Assembly (NCBI RefSeq): GCF_016714285.1
Contig: NZ_JADJNN010000020.1
Location: 115,175-179,174, forward strand
DNA from: Nannocystis sp.
GTDB taxonomy: Bacteria > Myxococcota_A > Polyangia > Nannocystales > Nannocystaceae
Length of the DNA stretch: 64,000 bases
Reading direction: 5' to 3'
Part shown: positions 16,537 through 25,306 of the stretch, piece by piece
Layout: every line of letters starts with the position of its first letter
Numbering within the stretch: position 1 is the stretch's first letter
The notes under the pieces: model-generated
Seen by the model: only the letters and a program-made list of their open reading frames with translations
What the model was told of the DNA's origin: nothing
The model's database searches: none
Position numbers and translations under genes: made by a program

Positions 16537-17491
16537 TGGTCCCGCCGAACAGCGCCGAGTTCATGTAGCGCCCGTTCACGAACACCGCCGGCGTGCCCTG
16601 GATGTCGAGCTTCTCGCCCTCGACCCGGTCCTGCTCGACCCGGTCCTGGCCCTTCTTGGCCTTGTACGACGCGTCGAACTTCGCCATGTCGAGCCCGATC
16701 TTCTGCGCGTAGCGGCGGATGTCCGCGTCCTCCAGCGTCGTCTGGTTCTCGAACACGATGTCGTGCATCTCCCAGAACTTGCCCTGCTCCATCGCCGCGA
16801 CCGTGGCGATCGAGGCCGCCTTGCCGCGCACGTGGCCCGACAGCGGGAAGTGCTTGTAGACCAGCTTGGCCTTGCCGCGAAACTGGTCGATCGCCTGGCG
16901 CAGCACCGGCGCCTCCTGGCGGCAGTGCGGGCACTCGAAGTCGGCGAACACCACCACCGTCACCGGCGCCCGCTCGTTGCCGTAGACCGGGCAGCCCTGG
17001 ATGTTGATCTCCCGCGGCCGCAGCGAGTCGACCACCAGCTCGAGGCTCGCCTTGATGTCGCTCACCGAGGCGCCCTGGACCAGCGCGTCGGCGATGAACT
17101 GCGACACGCTCAGCGAGTCGCGGCACGAGGCGTCATCACGCAGCGAGACCGCCAGGCTGTGAGCTTTGGCGCAGGCGCTCGGCTCCGTGTTGATCAGCTG
17201 GAAGAAGCTGGTCTTCTGCGGCTCGCTCAGGCGCGACAGGTCGACCCCCTTCGCGTCCATGATCTCGGTCGGCCCCACCACCGGCCCACTGCCGCCACTG
17301 CCGCCACTGCCGCCACTGCCGCCACCACTGGCGCCACCACTGGCGCCTGTAGCCGCGACCGGATCCTTGCCCGTCGCCAGCGGCGGCGGCCCTGCCGTGG
17401 TCTCCGGGCCCGCCGCCGGGGCCGTACAGGCCGGGCTACACGCCGAGAGAATGAGCAGCAGGGGTGCGAGCGTGCACTTGGAGGAATTCAT
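16502..17491 (-). CDS. DsbA-like thiol-disulfide oxidoreductase lipoprotein
   Basis: A 329-residue periplasmic or outer-membrane lipoprotein (lipobox ILSAC, Cys18). A Gly/Ser linker (SGGASGGGSGGSGGSGGSG) covers about residues 50-70. A helical region contains two Cys. The thioredoxin-fold domain (from about residue 165) carries the active site CPHC (Cys187, Cys190) in VVVFADFECPHCRQEAP, the cis-Pro in DIQGTPAVFVNGRYM, and the helical insertion KFWEMHDIVFENQ, as in the DsbA/thioredoxin_4 family. It probably forms or shuffles disulfides in the many Cys-rich exported proteins. The ATG at 17491 was chosen for the signal peptide. It is convergent with a small lipoprotein gene. Confidence 0.9.
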   Translation of the reverse strand: MNSSKCTLAPLLLILSACSPACTAPAAGPETTAGPPPLATGKDPVAATGASGGASGGGSGGSGGSGGSGPVVGPTEIMDAKGVDLSRLSEPQKTSFFQLINTEPSACAKAHSLAVSLRDDASCRDSLSVSQFIADALVQGASVSDIKASLELVVDSLRPREINIQGCPVYGNERAPVTVVVFADFECPHCRQEAPVLRQAIDQFRGKAKLVYKHFPLSGHVRGKAASIATVAAMEQGKFWEMHDIVFENQTTLEDADIRRYAQKIGLDMAKFDASYKAKKGQDRVEQDRVEGEKLDIQGTPAVFVNGRYMNSALFGGTITGWIEDALRR

Positions 17492-17749
17492 CACGAGTGT
17501 CCTGAGGGGGCCCGCGGATGAGCAGCCACAGGCGGGCAACGCTATCGCACGCCCCGGCGGGCCGCAAGACCGGCCGCCGCCGCCCCGCGATCTCCGCAGG
17601 CCCCCGCCACGGACACGGCCGTCACGCGCCCCGACCACGGACACACCCCACATCGCCACGGACGCCCGTCCGCCGCCCCGCGCAGCACACACGCATTGAC
17701 AGCCCGCCGGCCCACGGGCGATACACCCCGGCGTCAGGAGGAGTCCCTT

Positions 17750-18568
17750 TTGAAGATCCTGGTTACTGTCAAGCGGATCCCCGATCCGGACGAGAGCCTC
17801 AAGTTCGCCGCTGGCGGGCTCGACTACTCGGCCTCCAAGTGGGTCCCGAACGCGTTCGACGAGTACGCCGTTGAGACCGCCCTGCGCCTCGCCGAGGTCG
17901 TCGGCGGCACCCAGCGGCTCGCCGAGGTCATCGTCCTCAGCATCTGCCCGGAGGCGAGTCGTCAGCACGTGACGCAGTTCCTGGCGATGGGCGCCGACCG
18001 CGGCGTCATCGTCGACGCCGACCCCGACAAGCTCGACACCGTCGCCGTCTCCAAGCTGATCGCCGCCGTCTTCAAGAAGGAAGCCTGCGACCTGCTCATC
18101 GCCGGCAAGCTGTCGCAGGACAACGAGGGCAGCCAGGTCGCGCAGCGCGTCGCCGGCATCCTCGGCCTCCCGCAGGCCTGCTTCGCCGCCACCATCGATT
18201 GGGACCAGACCGGCCGCGCCCTCAACGTCACCCGCGAGGTCGACGACGGCGTCGAGACCAAGCGCGTCCCGCTGCCCGCCGTCGTCTCCGTCGACCTCCG
18301 CATCGTCCTCCCGAAGAGCGTGCGCAACGGCTCCACCCCCGCGACCCACGCCTACAACGAGGGCCCGCGGCTCGCCTCGCTCAAGGGCATCACCATGGCC
18401 AAGCGCAAGCCCGTGGCCGTGCTCAAGCCCGCCGACCTCGGCGTCGCCGCCACCGCCACCGAGCAGAGCGTCGGCGTCGCCGCCCCGCCCAAGCGCAAGG
18501 CCGGACAGAAAGTGAAGACCGTCGAGGAGCTGTTCGACAAGCTCACGAAGGAGGCCAAGGTTCTATGA
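17750..18568 (+). CDS. etfB: Electron transfer flavoprotein beta subunit
   Basis: Small subunit of the heterodimeric ETF, which binds AMP and passes electrons from acyl-CoA and other dehydrogenases to the membrane. The 272-residue product starts (M)KILVTVKRIPDPDESLKF and contains NAFDEYAVETALRL and the ETF-beta signature region VDLRIVLPKSVRN...LKGITMAKRKPV. The start is TTG at 17750, behind an AGGAGGAG Shine-Dalgarno (17737-17744); no ATG or GTG fits the N-terminus. The stop overlaps the etfA start (ATGA), giving translational coupling. fadN/fadA lie 30 kb away. Confidence 0.96.
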   Translation: MKILVTVKRIPDPDESLKFAAGGLDYSASKWVPNAFDEYAVETALRLAEVVGGTQRLAEVIVLSICPEASRQHVTQFLAMGADRGVIVDADPDKLDTVAVSKLIAAVFKKEACDLLIAGKLSQDNEGSQVAQRVAGILGLPQACFAATIDWDQTGRALNVTREVDDGVETKRVPLPAVVSVDLRIVLPKSVRNGSTPATHAYNEGPRLASLKGITMAKRKPVAVLKPADLGVAATATEQSVGVAAPPKRKAGQKVKTVEELFDKLTKEAKVL

Positions 18569-19539
18569 GCACGGTACTCGTCATCCTCGAGACCGCGGGC
18601 GGCAAGCTGCGCTCGCACTGCCTCCCCGGCATCACCTGCGCCGCCCAGATCGCCGCCGCGAGCGGCAAGCAGCTCGCGCTGCTGGTCCTCGGCGCCGACC
18701 CGAGCAGCGCCGCAACGGCGATCGCCGCCGCAGGCTACGGCGCAGCAGCAGTGCACACCCTCGCCGCCCCCACGCTCGAGCCCTTCACGGCCGAAGCCTG
18801 GGCCGACGCGATCGTCCACGCGATCAAGCTCACCGGCGCGACCGTCATCGGCGGCAGCGCCTCGTCGACCCTGCGCGACGCCCTGCCACGCGCCGCCGCC
18901 CTGCTCGACGCCCCGCTCGTCTCCGACGTCGTCGCGGTCAAGAGCGCCGACACCTTCACCCGCCCGGTCTCGTCCGGCCGCGCCCTGCTCGACGTCAAGG
19001 TCGCCGCCCCGGTCGTGTTCTTCACCGCCCGCGGCACCGAGTTCGAGCCCGCCCAGGGTGGCGCGGCCGTCAGCGTCCAGGCCCTCGCCGCCCCGCAGGT
19101 CAACAACCTCGGCGTCCAGGTCAAGGGCGTGCAGAAGACCGAGAGCAGCCGCCCCGCGCTCACCGAAGCCGAGGTCGTCGTGTCCGGCGGCCGAGGCATG
19201 CGCGAGGGCGCCAACTTCAAGATCCTCGAGGAGCTCACCGACCTCCTCGGCGGCGCCCTCGGGGCCAGCCGCGCCGCGACCGACGCCGGCATGGTCCCCG
19301 CCGACCTGCAGGTCGGCCAGACCGGCAAGATCGTCGCCCCCGAGCTCTACATCGCCGTCGCCGTGTCCGGAGCGATCCAGCACCTCGCCGGCATGAAGGG
19401 CTCCAAGGTCATCGTCGCCATCAACAAGGACGAGGAGGCGCCGATCTTCCAGGTCGCCGACTACGGCCTCGTCGCCAAGTGGGAGGACGCCATCCCCCGC
19501 CTCATCGACCTCATCAAGGCCAAGAAGAGCGCGAGCTGA
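18565..19539 (+). CDS. etfA: Electron transfer flavoprotein alpha subunit
   Basis: FAD-binding large subunit of ETF. The 324-residue product overlaps etfB by 4 nt. The C-terminal FAD domain shows VVSGGRGMREGANFKILEEL, GASRAATDAGMVPADLQVGQTGKIVAPELYIAVAVSGAIQHLAGM and VAINKDEEAPIFQVADYGLVA, all hallmark EtfA sequences. There is no [4Fe-4S] extension. Together with etfB it forms the complete ETF. Confidence 0.97.
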   Translation: MSTVLVILETAGGKLRSHCLPGITCAAQIAAASGKQLALLVLGADPSSAATAIAAAGYGAAAVHTLAAPTLEPFTAEAWADAIVHAIKLTGATVIGGSASSTLRDALPRAAALLDAPLVSDVVAVKSADTFTRPVSSGRALLDVKVAAPVVFFTARGTEFEPAQGGAAVSVQALAAPQVNNLGVQVKGVQKTESSRPALTEAEVVVSGGRGMREGANFKILEELTDLLGGALGASRAATDAGMVPADLQVGQTGKIVAPELYIAVAVSGAIQHLAGMKGSKVIVAINKDEEAPIFQVADYGLVAKWEDAIPRLIDLIKAKKSAS

Positions 19540-19611
19540 GGCGAGCCGTCGCGGTCCCGCGCTCGCTCGCCCGGGTCCGATCCGCGGCCCTCGCCACCTC
19601 GCGGGCGATGG

Positions 19612-19617
19612 TACCCT
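19612..19617 (+). promoter_or_regulatory. Putative -10 hexamer TACCCT before the histidine kinase pair
   Basis: TACCCT lies 8 nt before the ATG at 19626, with no Shine-Dalgarno between; possible leaderless start of the two-kinase transcript. Confidence 0.35.
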
Positions 19618-19625
19618 GACGCCGC

Positions 19626-21236
19626 ATGGCAAACGCCGCGGCATCGCGCCGGGAGCGCGCGTGGGCGCAGGGCGTCGCCCTCCTCGCGTGTGCCGCCGTG
19701 CTCGTCGCCTCGCAGGCGCTGCTCACCTGGATGACCGGCCCCGCCGCGCTCCGCCTCGGCCCGACGGCCGCGGCGCTCGCCGGCCTCGTCGGCCTCATCC
19801 ACCTCGTCCTCCTCACCCTGTCCGCAAGGACAGGTCCGATCGGCCAGGCCAGCGAGCTCGCCGTGCGCGCCCTGATCGTCGGACCGCCGCTCGCCGCCCT
19901 GGTCATCGTGCCGCTGATGTGGGGCAACCGCCTCGCCGCGATCAGCATCCCCGCCCTCATGCCGCAGGTCGGCCCGGTGCTCGCCGCCGTGTGGGCCGCG
20001 AGCCTGCTCGCCGCCCCGCCGACCGCCGTCCTGCTCGGCCGCCTCGCCCCCTCGGACGCTGAACCCGACGCCAGCGTGACCCGCTGGACCGGCATCTTCA
20101 CCGCCTGCGCCGCCGCCCTCGCGATCGTCGCCCTCGGCTACGCGCTCGGCCGCGGCGTCGCCGAACCGCCGCCCCCCAGCGTCCACGCGCTCGGCCTCCT
20201 GCTCGGCCTCCTCACCGTCGTCGTGCTCGCCGCGATCGCCGGCCTCAGCGTCGGCACAGCCGGCAGCGGCGAGGTCCTCTCCGTCGCCCGCCGCCTCGAC
20301 CGCATCGACGAGCACGCCGCCGCCCGCCCGCTCGTCGTCACCCGCCTCGACCGCATGGGCGAGCTGATGGCCGAGCTCGAGAACCTCCGTCGCGACCTCG
20401 CCGCCGAGCACCAGCGCTACCGCGACACCCTCGCCCAGACCCGCGAGGCCGCCGTCGCCAAGGCCGAGTTCCTCGCCGCCGTCAGCCACGAGCTGCGCAC
20501 CCCGCTGAACTCGATCTGCGGCTTCTCCCAGCTCCTGCTCGAGGGCATGATGCCGACCACCCTCGCCGCCGAGCAGCGCGAGGACGTCCGGCTCATCCGC
20601 ACCAGCGGCATGCAGCTGCTCGGCCTCATCAACGACATCCTCGACATCTCGATGATCGAGTCCGGCGAGCTCCGCCTCTACTTCGCCCCCGAGGACATCG
20701 CCGAGATCGTCGACGAGGTCGCCCGCATCCACCGCCCCCTGGTCCAGGAGGCCGGCCTCGAGCTGCGCTGCGAGGTCCCCCACGGCCTCCCCCGCGTCGT
20801 CTGCGACCGCCGCCGCGTGTCCCAGATCCTCAACAACCTGCTCTCCAACGCCACCAAGTTCAGCGAGCGCGGCAGCATCACCATCTCCGCCCTCCACGAC
20901 CCCCTCGCCGGCCGCCTGCTCGTCCGCGTCGCCGACACCGGCATCGGCATCGGCCCCGAGGACATCGACGCCATCTTCGAGGAGTACCACCAGGTCGGCA
21001 GCCTCGCCCGCCGCAAGCAGGGCACCGGCCTCGGCCTCGCCATCGCCCGCAGCATCGCCATCCACCACGGCGGCGCCCTCGGCGTCACCTCGGCGCTGCA
21101 CCGCGGCTCGACCTTCACCCTCTCCCTCCCGCTCGACCCGCCGCGCAAGCCCACCTCGATCGACATGACCGCCGAGTTCGTGCGCGCCTCCCAGCGCTTC
21201 CGCGTGCCCCGCCTGCCCCAGGAGCTCACCCCGTGA
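19626..21236 (+). CDS. Membrane sensor histidine kinase
   Basis: A 536-residue kinase. About six N-terminal membrane helices (residues 12-205) carry no large periplasmic domain. A coiled-coil linker (RLDRMGELMAELENLRRDLAAEHQRYRDTLAQTREAA in part) leads to the dimerisation domain with the phospho-acceptor His288 in VSHELRTPLN. The catalytic domain has an N-box (ILNNLLSNATKF), G1 (VADTGIGI), F-box (EEYHQVGSL) and G2 (GTGLGLAIAR), all intact. It overlaps the next kinase gene by 4 nt. No response regulator is adjacent, so its partner is elsewhere. The perfect palindrome at 19817-19834 encodes part of a loop between membrane helices (LSARTG). Confidence 0.93.
   Translation: MANAAASRRERAWAQGVALLACAAVLVASQALLTWMTGPAALRLGPTAAALAGLVGLIHLVLLTLSARTGPIGQASELAVRALIVGPPLAALVIVPLMWGNRLAAISIPALMPQVGPVLAAVWAASLLAAPPTAVLLGRLAPSDAEPDASVTRWTGIFTACAAALAIVALGYALGRGVAEPPPPSVHALGLLLGLLTVVVLAAIAGLSVGTAGSGEVLSVARRLDRIDEHAAARPLVVTRLDRMGELMAELENLRRDLAAEHQRYRDTLAQTREAAVAKAEFLAAVSHELRTPLNSICGFSQLLLEGMMPTTLAAEQREDVRLIRTSGMQLLGLINDILDISMIESGELRLYFAPEDIAEIVDEVARIHRPLVQEAGLELRCEVPHGLPRVVCDRRRVSQILNNLLSNATKFSERGSITISALHDPLAGRLLVRVADTGIGIGPEDIDAIFEEYHQVGSLARRKQGTGLGLAIARSIAIHHGGALGVTSALHRGSTFTLSLPLDPPRKPTSIDMTAEFVRASQRFRVPRLPQELTP
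19817..19834. repeat. Perfect 18-bp palindrome CCTGTCC-GCAA-GGACAGG
   Basis: Consensus-quality copy of the dispersed family, in frame in the first histidine kinase (encodes LSARTG). Confidence 0.85.
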
Positions 21237-23359
21237 GCGACGAACCCGACAGCGCCGACAACCTGTCCGAAAGTTCAGACTGGGACGGCCTCACCGACGA
21301 GCTCCCCGCCGACGCCGACATGTCGCCCGGCGTCCCGACCCGCGGCGTCCCGACCCGCCTCGCCGCCGAGCGCGACGTCATGGCCGTCCTCGCCGCCGCC
21401 TTCGTCGGCTCCGCCGCCCTCGCCGTCGCCTCCGCGCTGATCACCTGGGACGGCCGCGTCGGCCCCGGCCCCTGGCCGATCTTCGCGCTCGTCGTCCCCC
21501 ACCTGCTGGTCCTCGCCGGCGTGCTCGCGGCCGTCTACCTCATCCTCCCCGCCGCCCGCTGGCTCGCCCCCGAGGACCTCGCCCGCCGCCGCCGCCCGCC
21601 GCTGCTCCGCCTCGCCCGCGCCCTCGGCTTCCTCGCCGTCCCCGTCGCACCGATCCTCGAGGCCCGCGATCGCCACGAACACGGCCGCATCCTCGCCCGC
21701 GACGAGGTCGAGCACGCCCTCGTCGCCCTCCTCGGCCTGCCCCGCGCCTGCGCCGGCCTGGTCCTCGGCGGCCTCGCTGCCGTCGCCGTCAGCGACGCCC
21801 TCATCGCCGGCCACCAGCTGCTGTGGACCTGGCCCACCACCGTCGGTCACCTCGCGCTCTGGCTCGCGCTCGCCGGCCCCCTCACCGTCCTCAGCGCCGC
21901 CGGCGTGCGCCAGGCCCTGCGCGCCGACCTGCTCGCCGCGCCCCAGGCCGCCCTCGCCCTGCGCGACCCACCGCCGATGTCCCGCGGCCTCTACCAGGCC
22001 GCCGCCCTCACCCTCGTCGCCGCCGCCGCCGCCCCGCTGGTCATGACCGAGCTGTGGGTCCAGGCCCAGGCCCGCAGCGACGCCCAGCGCACCGCCCAGC
22101 GAGCCGCCCGCAGCCTGCTGGACGCCGCCGGCCCAGGCCGCGAGGACGACCTCGGCCGCCTCATCGCCGAGATCCCCGGCGCCGCCGTCATCACCGCCAG
22201 CGGCGCCAGCTACGGCGCCGACCTGCCCGCGGGGACAGGTCCTTCGGGACAGGCGGTCCCCAGCGGCCCCGAGGTCTTCACGCTCCACGACGGCGGCGTC
22301 ACGGCGGCCGTCGCCGTGCCCCGCCCGCCGCCGCCCCCCCTCGCCCTGTTCGGCCTGTCCGCCGGCCTGTGCCTGCTCGCCGGCGGCGCCGCCGTGATGC
22401 TGCTGGTCCGCGAGCGTGAGCGCGACCTCCGGCGCCTGCGGGCCAGCATCGCCGCCGACGCCGGCGCCGGCCCGGTCATCGCCCCGAGCACCCCCGAGTG
22501 GGCCGCGCTCGCGCGGGCGATCGACCAGCTGGTCGCGCGCATGCACGAGGCGACCATCGCCCGCTTCGTCGCGCTCGAGAAGGCCGAGGAGACCGACCGC
22601 CTGCGCAGCCAGTTCCTCGCCAACATGAGCCACGACCTGCGCTCCCCGCTGAACTCGATCCTCGGCTTTAGCACCCTGCTCCTGCGCGGCGTCGACGGCG
22701 AGCTCGACCTCGATCAGCGCGAGATGGTCGAGACCATCGCCAACGCCGGCAAGGACCTCCTGCACCAGATCGACGCGATCCTCGACATGGCCCGCATCGA
22801 GGCCCGCCGCATCGAGCTGCAGGCCGAGCCCGTCCCGCTCGCCCCCCTCATCTCCCGCGCCGTGCAAAAGGCCCGCACCCGCGCCAGCGACCAGATCCAC
22901 TACAGCATCGAGACCGCCCCCGGCCTCCCCACCGCCTTCGTCGACCCGCGCCACATGGTCCAGGCCCTCGAGAACCTGCTCCTCTTCGCCGGCAAGCGCC
23001 TCCCCGCCGGCACCATCGCCATCAAGCTCCGCGCCGGCGACCGCGACTCCCCGCTCGGCCTCCAGCTCCACATCACCACCCCCGTCAAGCCCTCCACCTC
23101 GCAGCAGCTCGACCTGGCCCGCCGCGGCTTCCACCGCCTCCCCGGCCACCGCGGCCTCGGCCTCGAGCTCCCGATCGCCGACGCCCTCCTGCGCATCGAG
23201 GGCTGCCGCCTCGACGTCAAAGAAGTCGGCGGCGCCATGCTCTTCAAGGTCCACCTCCCCGCCGCCGAGAGCCGCCACAAGGTCGCCGTCGTCGAGCGCG
23301 CGAGAGACGGCATCAGCCACGACTCCAGCCGCACCAGCCCCGCCCCGGCCGATCCCTAG
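21233..23359 (+). CDS. Histidine-kinase-like membrane protein with degenerate ATP-binding domain
   Basis: A 708-residue product starting at a GTG that overlaps the previous stop. The order is an N-terminal hydrophilic tail, several membrane helices (about 45-240), an extracytoplasmic segment (about 280-360) with a final helix (LALFGLSAGLCLLAGGAAVMLLV), a HAMP-like region, and a HisKA domain with His467 in NMSHDLRSPLN. The HATPase region is eroded. The N-box reads ALENLLLFAGKRL instead of NLLxNAxKF, no DxGxG G1 box is found (it reads ITTPVKPSTS), and only a remnant GLGLELPIADALL of G2 remains. It therefore probably cannot bind ATP itself and may act as an accepting or regulatory partner of the intact kinase. 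Copies of the palindrome occur at 21262-21283 and 22222-22253. Confidence 0.85.
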   Translation: MSDEPDSADNLSESSDWDGLTDELPADADMSPGVPTRGVPTRLAAERDVMAVLAAAFVGSAALAVASALITWDGRVGPGPWPIFALVVPHLLVLAGVLAAVYLILPAARWLAPEDLARRRRPPLLRLARALGFLAVPVAPILEARDRHEHGRILARDEVEHALVALLGLPRACAGLVLGGLAAVAVSDALIAGHQLLWTWPTTVGHLALWLALAGPLTVLSAAGVRQALRADLLAAPQAALALRDPPPMSRGLYQAAALTLVAAAAAPLVMTELWVQAQARSDAQRTAQRAARSLLDAAGPGREDDLGRLIAEIPGAAVITASGASYGADLPAGTGPSGQAVPSGPEVFTLHDGGVTAAVAVPRPPPPPLALFGLSAGLCLLAGGAAVMLLVRERERDLRRLRASIAADAGAGPVIAPSTPEWAALARAIDQLVARMHEATIARFVALEKAEETDRLRSQFLANMSHDLRSPLNSILGFSTLLLRGVDGELDLDQREMVETIANAGKDLLHQIDAILDMARIEARRIELQAEPVPLAPLISRAVQKARTRASDQIHYSIETAPGLPTAFVDPRHMVQALENLLLFAGKRLPAGTIAIKLRAGDRDSPLGLQLHITTPVKPSTSQQLDLARRGFHRLPGHRGLGLELPIADALLRIEGCRLDVKEVGGAMLFKVHLPAAESRHKVAVVERARDGISHDSSRTSPAPADP
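21262..21283. repeat. Decayed copy of the CCTGTCC palindrome in the second kinase gene
   Basis: CCTGTCC followed by GAAAGTT and CAGACTGG; right arm imperfect. In frame, residues about 11-17. Confidence 0.5.
22222..22253. repeat. Two adjoining palindrome copies in the second kinase gene
   Basis: CCTGCCCGCGGGGACAGG (22222-22239) runs into GGTCCTTCGGGACAGG; in frame, encoding DLPAGTGPSGQAV in the predicted extracytoplasmic segment. Confidence 0.75.
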
Positions 23360-23377
23360 CGTATCGTCCGCCGCCTG

Positions 23378-24571
23378 ATGTTCTCCCGCCACACCGCCTG
23401 GAGCACCGAACCCTCGCGCCTGGGTCGCGCCCTCGCCGACACCGACCGCCGCACGCTCCTCGACCTCACGATCTCCAACCCCACCGTCGTCGGCTTCACC
23501 CACCCGCCCGCGCTCTACCGCGAGCTCTGCGACGAGCGCAGCGCCACCTACGACCCCGCCTCGCTCGGCCTCGACTCCGCCCGCAGCGCCGTCGCCGACT
23601 ACTACGCCGCCCGCGGTCGCCGCCCCGACCCCGCCCACATCGGCCTGTGCGCCAGCAGCAGCGAGGCCTACAGCCACCTGCTCGCCCTCCTCTGCGACCC
23701 CGGCGACGCAGTCCTGGTCCCCCAGCCCGGCTACCCGCTCCTGCGCGTGATCGCCGAGCTCGCCCACGTCGAGCTCGTCCCCTATCCCCTGCTGTATGAC
23801 GGCACCTGGTCGATCGACCAGGTCGGCCTGCGAGAGATCCTCGCCGCCACCCCCCGCGCCCGCGCCCTCGTCGTCGTCGCCCCCAACAACCCCACTGGCA
23901 ATTACCTCCACCCGCACGAGCTCCCCCTCCTCGACACGCTCCTCGCCCCCCGCGACATCGCCCTCCTCTGCGACGAGGTCTTCCACGACTACCCCCTGCG
24001 CGAGGGCCCGCGCCAAAGCCCCGCCCTCACCCCACCCGCCTGCCTCGCGTTCACCATCTCCGGCCTCTCCAAGGTCGCCGCCCTGCCCCAGCTCAAGCTC
24101 GCCTGGTGGCTCGCCAGCGGCCCCGACCCGCTCGTCCGCGAGGCCATCGCCCGCCTCGAGATCATCGCCGACACCTACCTCAGCGCCGCCACCCCCGTGC
24201 AGCTCGCCCTGCCCCGCCTCCTCGCCGCTGCCCCGGCCATGCAGGCGCAGATCTCAGCCCGCACCCGCCGCAACCTCGAGCGCCTGCAGCTCGCCTGTCG
24301 CGCCACCGCCGTCACCGTCCTCGACCTCGACGCCGGCTGGACCGCCCTCCTCCGCATGCCCGCCGTGCACGACCTCGACGACGCCGCCTGGGCCCTCCTG
24401 CTCCTCACCCGCGCCGGCATCCTCACCCAGCCCGCCCAGCTCTACGACCTCCACGCCCCGCCCCACCTCGCCGTCTCCCTGCTCACCCCCGAGGCCACCC
24501 TCGACCTCGCCTGCGATCGCCTGCGTGCCACCGTCGCCGAGGTGTTAGCCTGCGGCCCATGCTGTCCCTGA
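23378..24571 (+). CDS. Pyridoxal-phosphate-dependent aminotransferase (class I/II)
   Basis: A 397-residue fold-type I aminotransferase of the AspC/alanine transaminase type, substrate not assignable. LDLTISNPT at the N-terminus, VVVAPNNPTGNYLHP (substrate carboxylate and PLP region), DEVFHDY, and SGLSKVAALPQLKLAW with Lys232 as the likely Schiff-base lysine are visible. Family members starting IxxSNPT include proteins annotated as PLP transaminases of amino-acid metabolism. It is followed with a 13-bp overlap by an O-methyltransferase, indicating one transcript. Confidence 0.92.
   Translation: MFSRHTAWSTEPSRLGRALADTDRRTLLDLTISNPTVVGFTHPPALYRELCDERSATYDPASLGLDSARSAVADYYAARGRRPDPAHIGLCASSSEAYSHLLALLCDPGDAVLVPQPGYPLLRVIAELAHVELVPYPLLYDGTWSIDQVGLREILAATPRARALVVVAPNNPTGNYLHPHELPLLDTLLAPRDIALLCDEVFHDYPLREGPRQSPALTPPACLAFTISGLSKVAALPQLKLAWWLASGPDPLVREAIARLEIIADTYLSAATPVQLALPRLLAAAPAMQAQISARTRRNLERLQLACRATAVTVLDLDAGWTALLRMPAVHDLDDAAWALLLLTRAGILTQPAQLYDLHAPPHLAVSLLTPEATLDLACDRLRATVAEVLACGPCCP
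24546..24551 (+). promoter_or_regulatory. Putative internal -10 hexamer TAGCCT before the O-methyltransferase
   Basis: TAGCCT lies 7 nt before ATG 24559, inside the end of the aminotransferase gene; it may allow separate expression of the O-methyltransferase. Confidence 0.25.
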
Positions 24572-25209
24572 TCGGCCCCGATCTCGAGGCCTACGTCGCC
24601 GCCCACACCACCCGCGAGAGCGACCTCCTCGCCCGCCTGCGCGCCGAGACCCTGGCCTCCCTCGACTCCCCGCAGATGCAGGTCGGCCAGGTCGAGGGCG
24701 CCCTCCTGCGCCTCATCGTCGGCCTCGTCCGCCCGCGCACGATCCTCGAGCTCGGCACCTTCTCCGGCTACTCCGCCCTCGCCATGGCCAGCGCCCTGCC
24801 CCCCGGCGGCGAGCTCCTCACCTGCGACATCGACCCCGTCGCCACCGCCGTCGCCCGCCGCTACTTCGCCGAGTCCGGCCTCGCCGACCGCATCACCCTG
24901 CGCATGGGCCCCGGCCTCGAGACCATCGCCGAGCTCGCCGCCGCCGGCCGCCGCCTCGACCTCGTCTTCATCGACGCCGACAAGCAGAACTACGTCCACT
25001 ACTGGGACGCCGTCCTCCCCCTGCTCCCCGTCGGCGGCCTCGTGATCGCCGACAACACCCTGTGGAGCGGCAAGGTGCTGCACCCCAGCGAGGCCAGCGA
25101 CCACGCGATCGTCCGCTTCAACGCCCGCGTCGCCGCCGACCCCCGCGTCGAGCACGTCCTCCTGTCCGTCCGCGACGGCATCATGCTCGCCCGCAAGCTC
25201 CGCGACTGA
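24559..25209 (+). CDS. SAM-dependent O-methyltransferase (caffeoyl-CoA OMT type)
   Basis: A 216-residue class I methyltransferase. The SAM-binding motif is ILELGTFSGYSALAMA. Acidic post-motif residues are in LLTCDIDP. The metal-binding/catalytic set is FIDADKQNYVHYW (Asp139 onward) plus ADNTLWSGKVL, as in the divalent-metal dependent catechol/caffeoyl-CoA family. The substrate is unknown. It overlaps the aminotransferase and is followed 30 bp later by the cycloisomerase gene, so a shared transcript is plausible but a shared pathway is not shown. Confidence 0.92.
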   Translation: MLSLIGPDLEAYVAAHTTRESDLLARLRAETLASLDSPQMQVGQVEGALLRLIVGLVRPRTILELGTFSGYSALAMASALPPGGELLTCDIDPVATAVARRYFAESGLADRITLRMGPGLETIAELAAAGRRLDLVFIDADKQNYVHYWDAVLPLLPVGGLVIADNTLWSGKVLHPSEASDHAIVRFNARVAADPRVEHVLLSVRDGIMLARKLRD

Positions 25210-25225
25210 GCTCGCTGTCCCATCG

Positions 25226-25306
25226 CTGTCCCATCGGACATGTCCCAAAGCCCAGCCCGCGACGGACCGCAAGCCCCGGACATGTCCCAAAGCCCAGCCC
25301 GCCTCT
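25226..25306. repeat. Palindrome copies and 25-bp direct repeat forming the start of the cycloisomerase gene
   Basis: CTGTCCCATCGGACA (25226-25240) leads into two 25-bp direct repeats starting GGACATGTCCCAAAGCCC (25236 and 25278, 42 bp apart). Each contains an in-frame ATG (25240 and 25282) followed by codons for SQSPAR. The start codon of the gene is therefore inside the repeat element. Confidence 0.8.

Noticed and set aside
21275..24016. A 913-codon open frame on the minus strand
   Set aside because: Antisense shadow of the second kinase and the aminotransferase, whose motifs are unambiguous on the plus strand.
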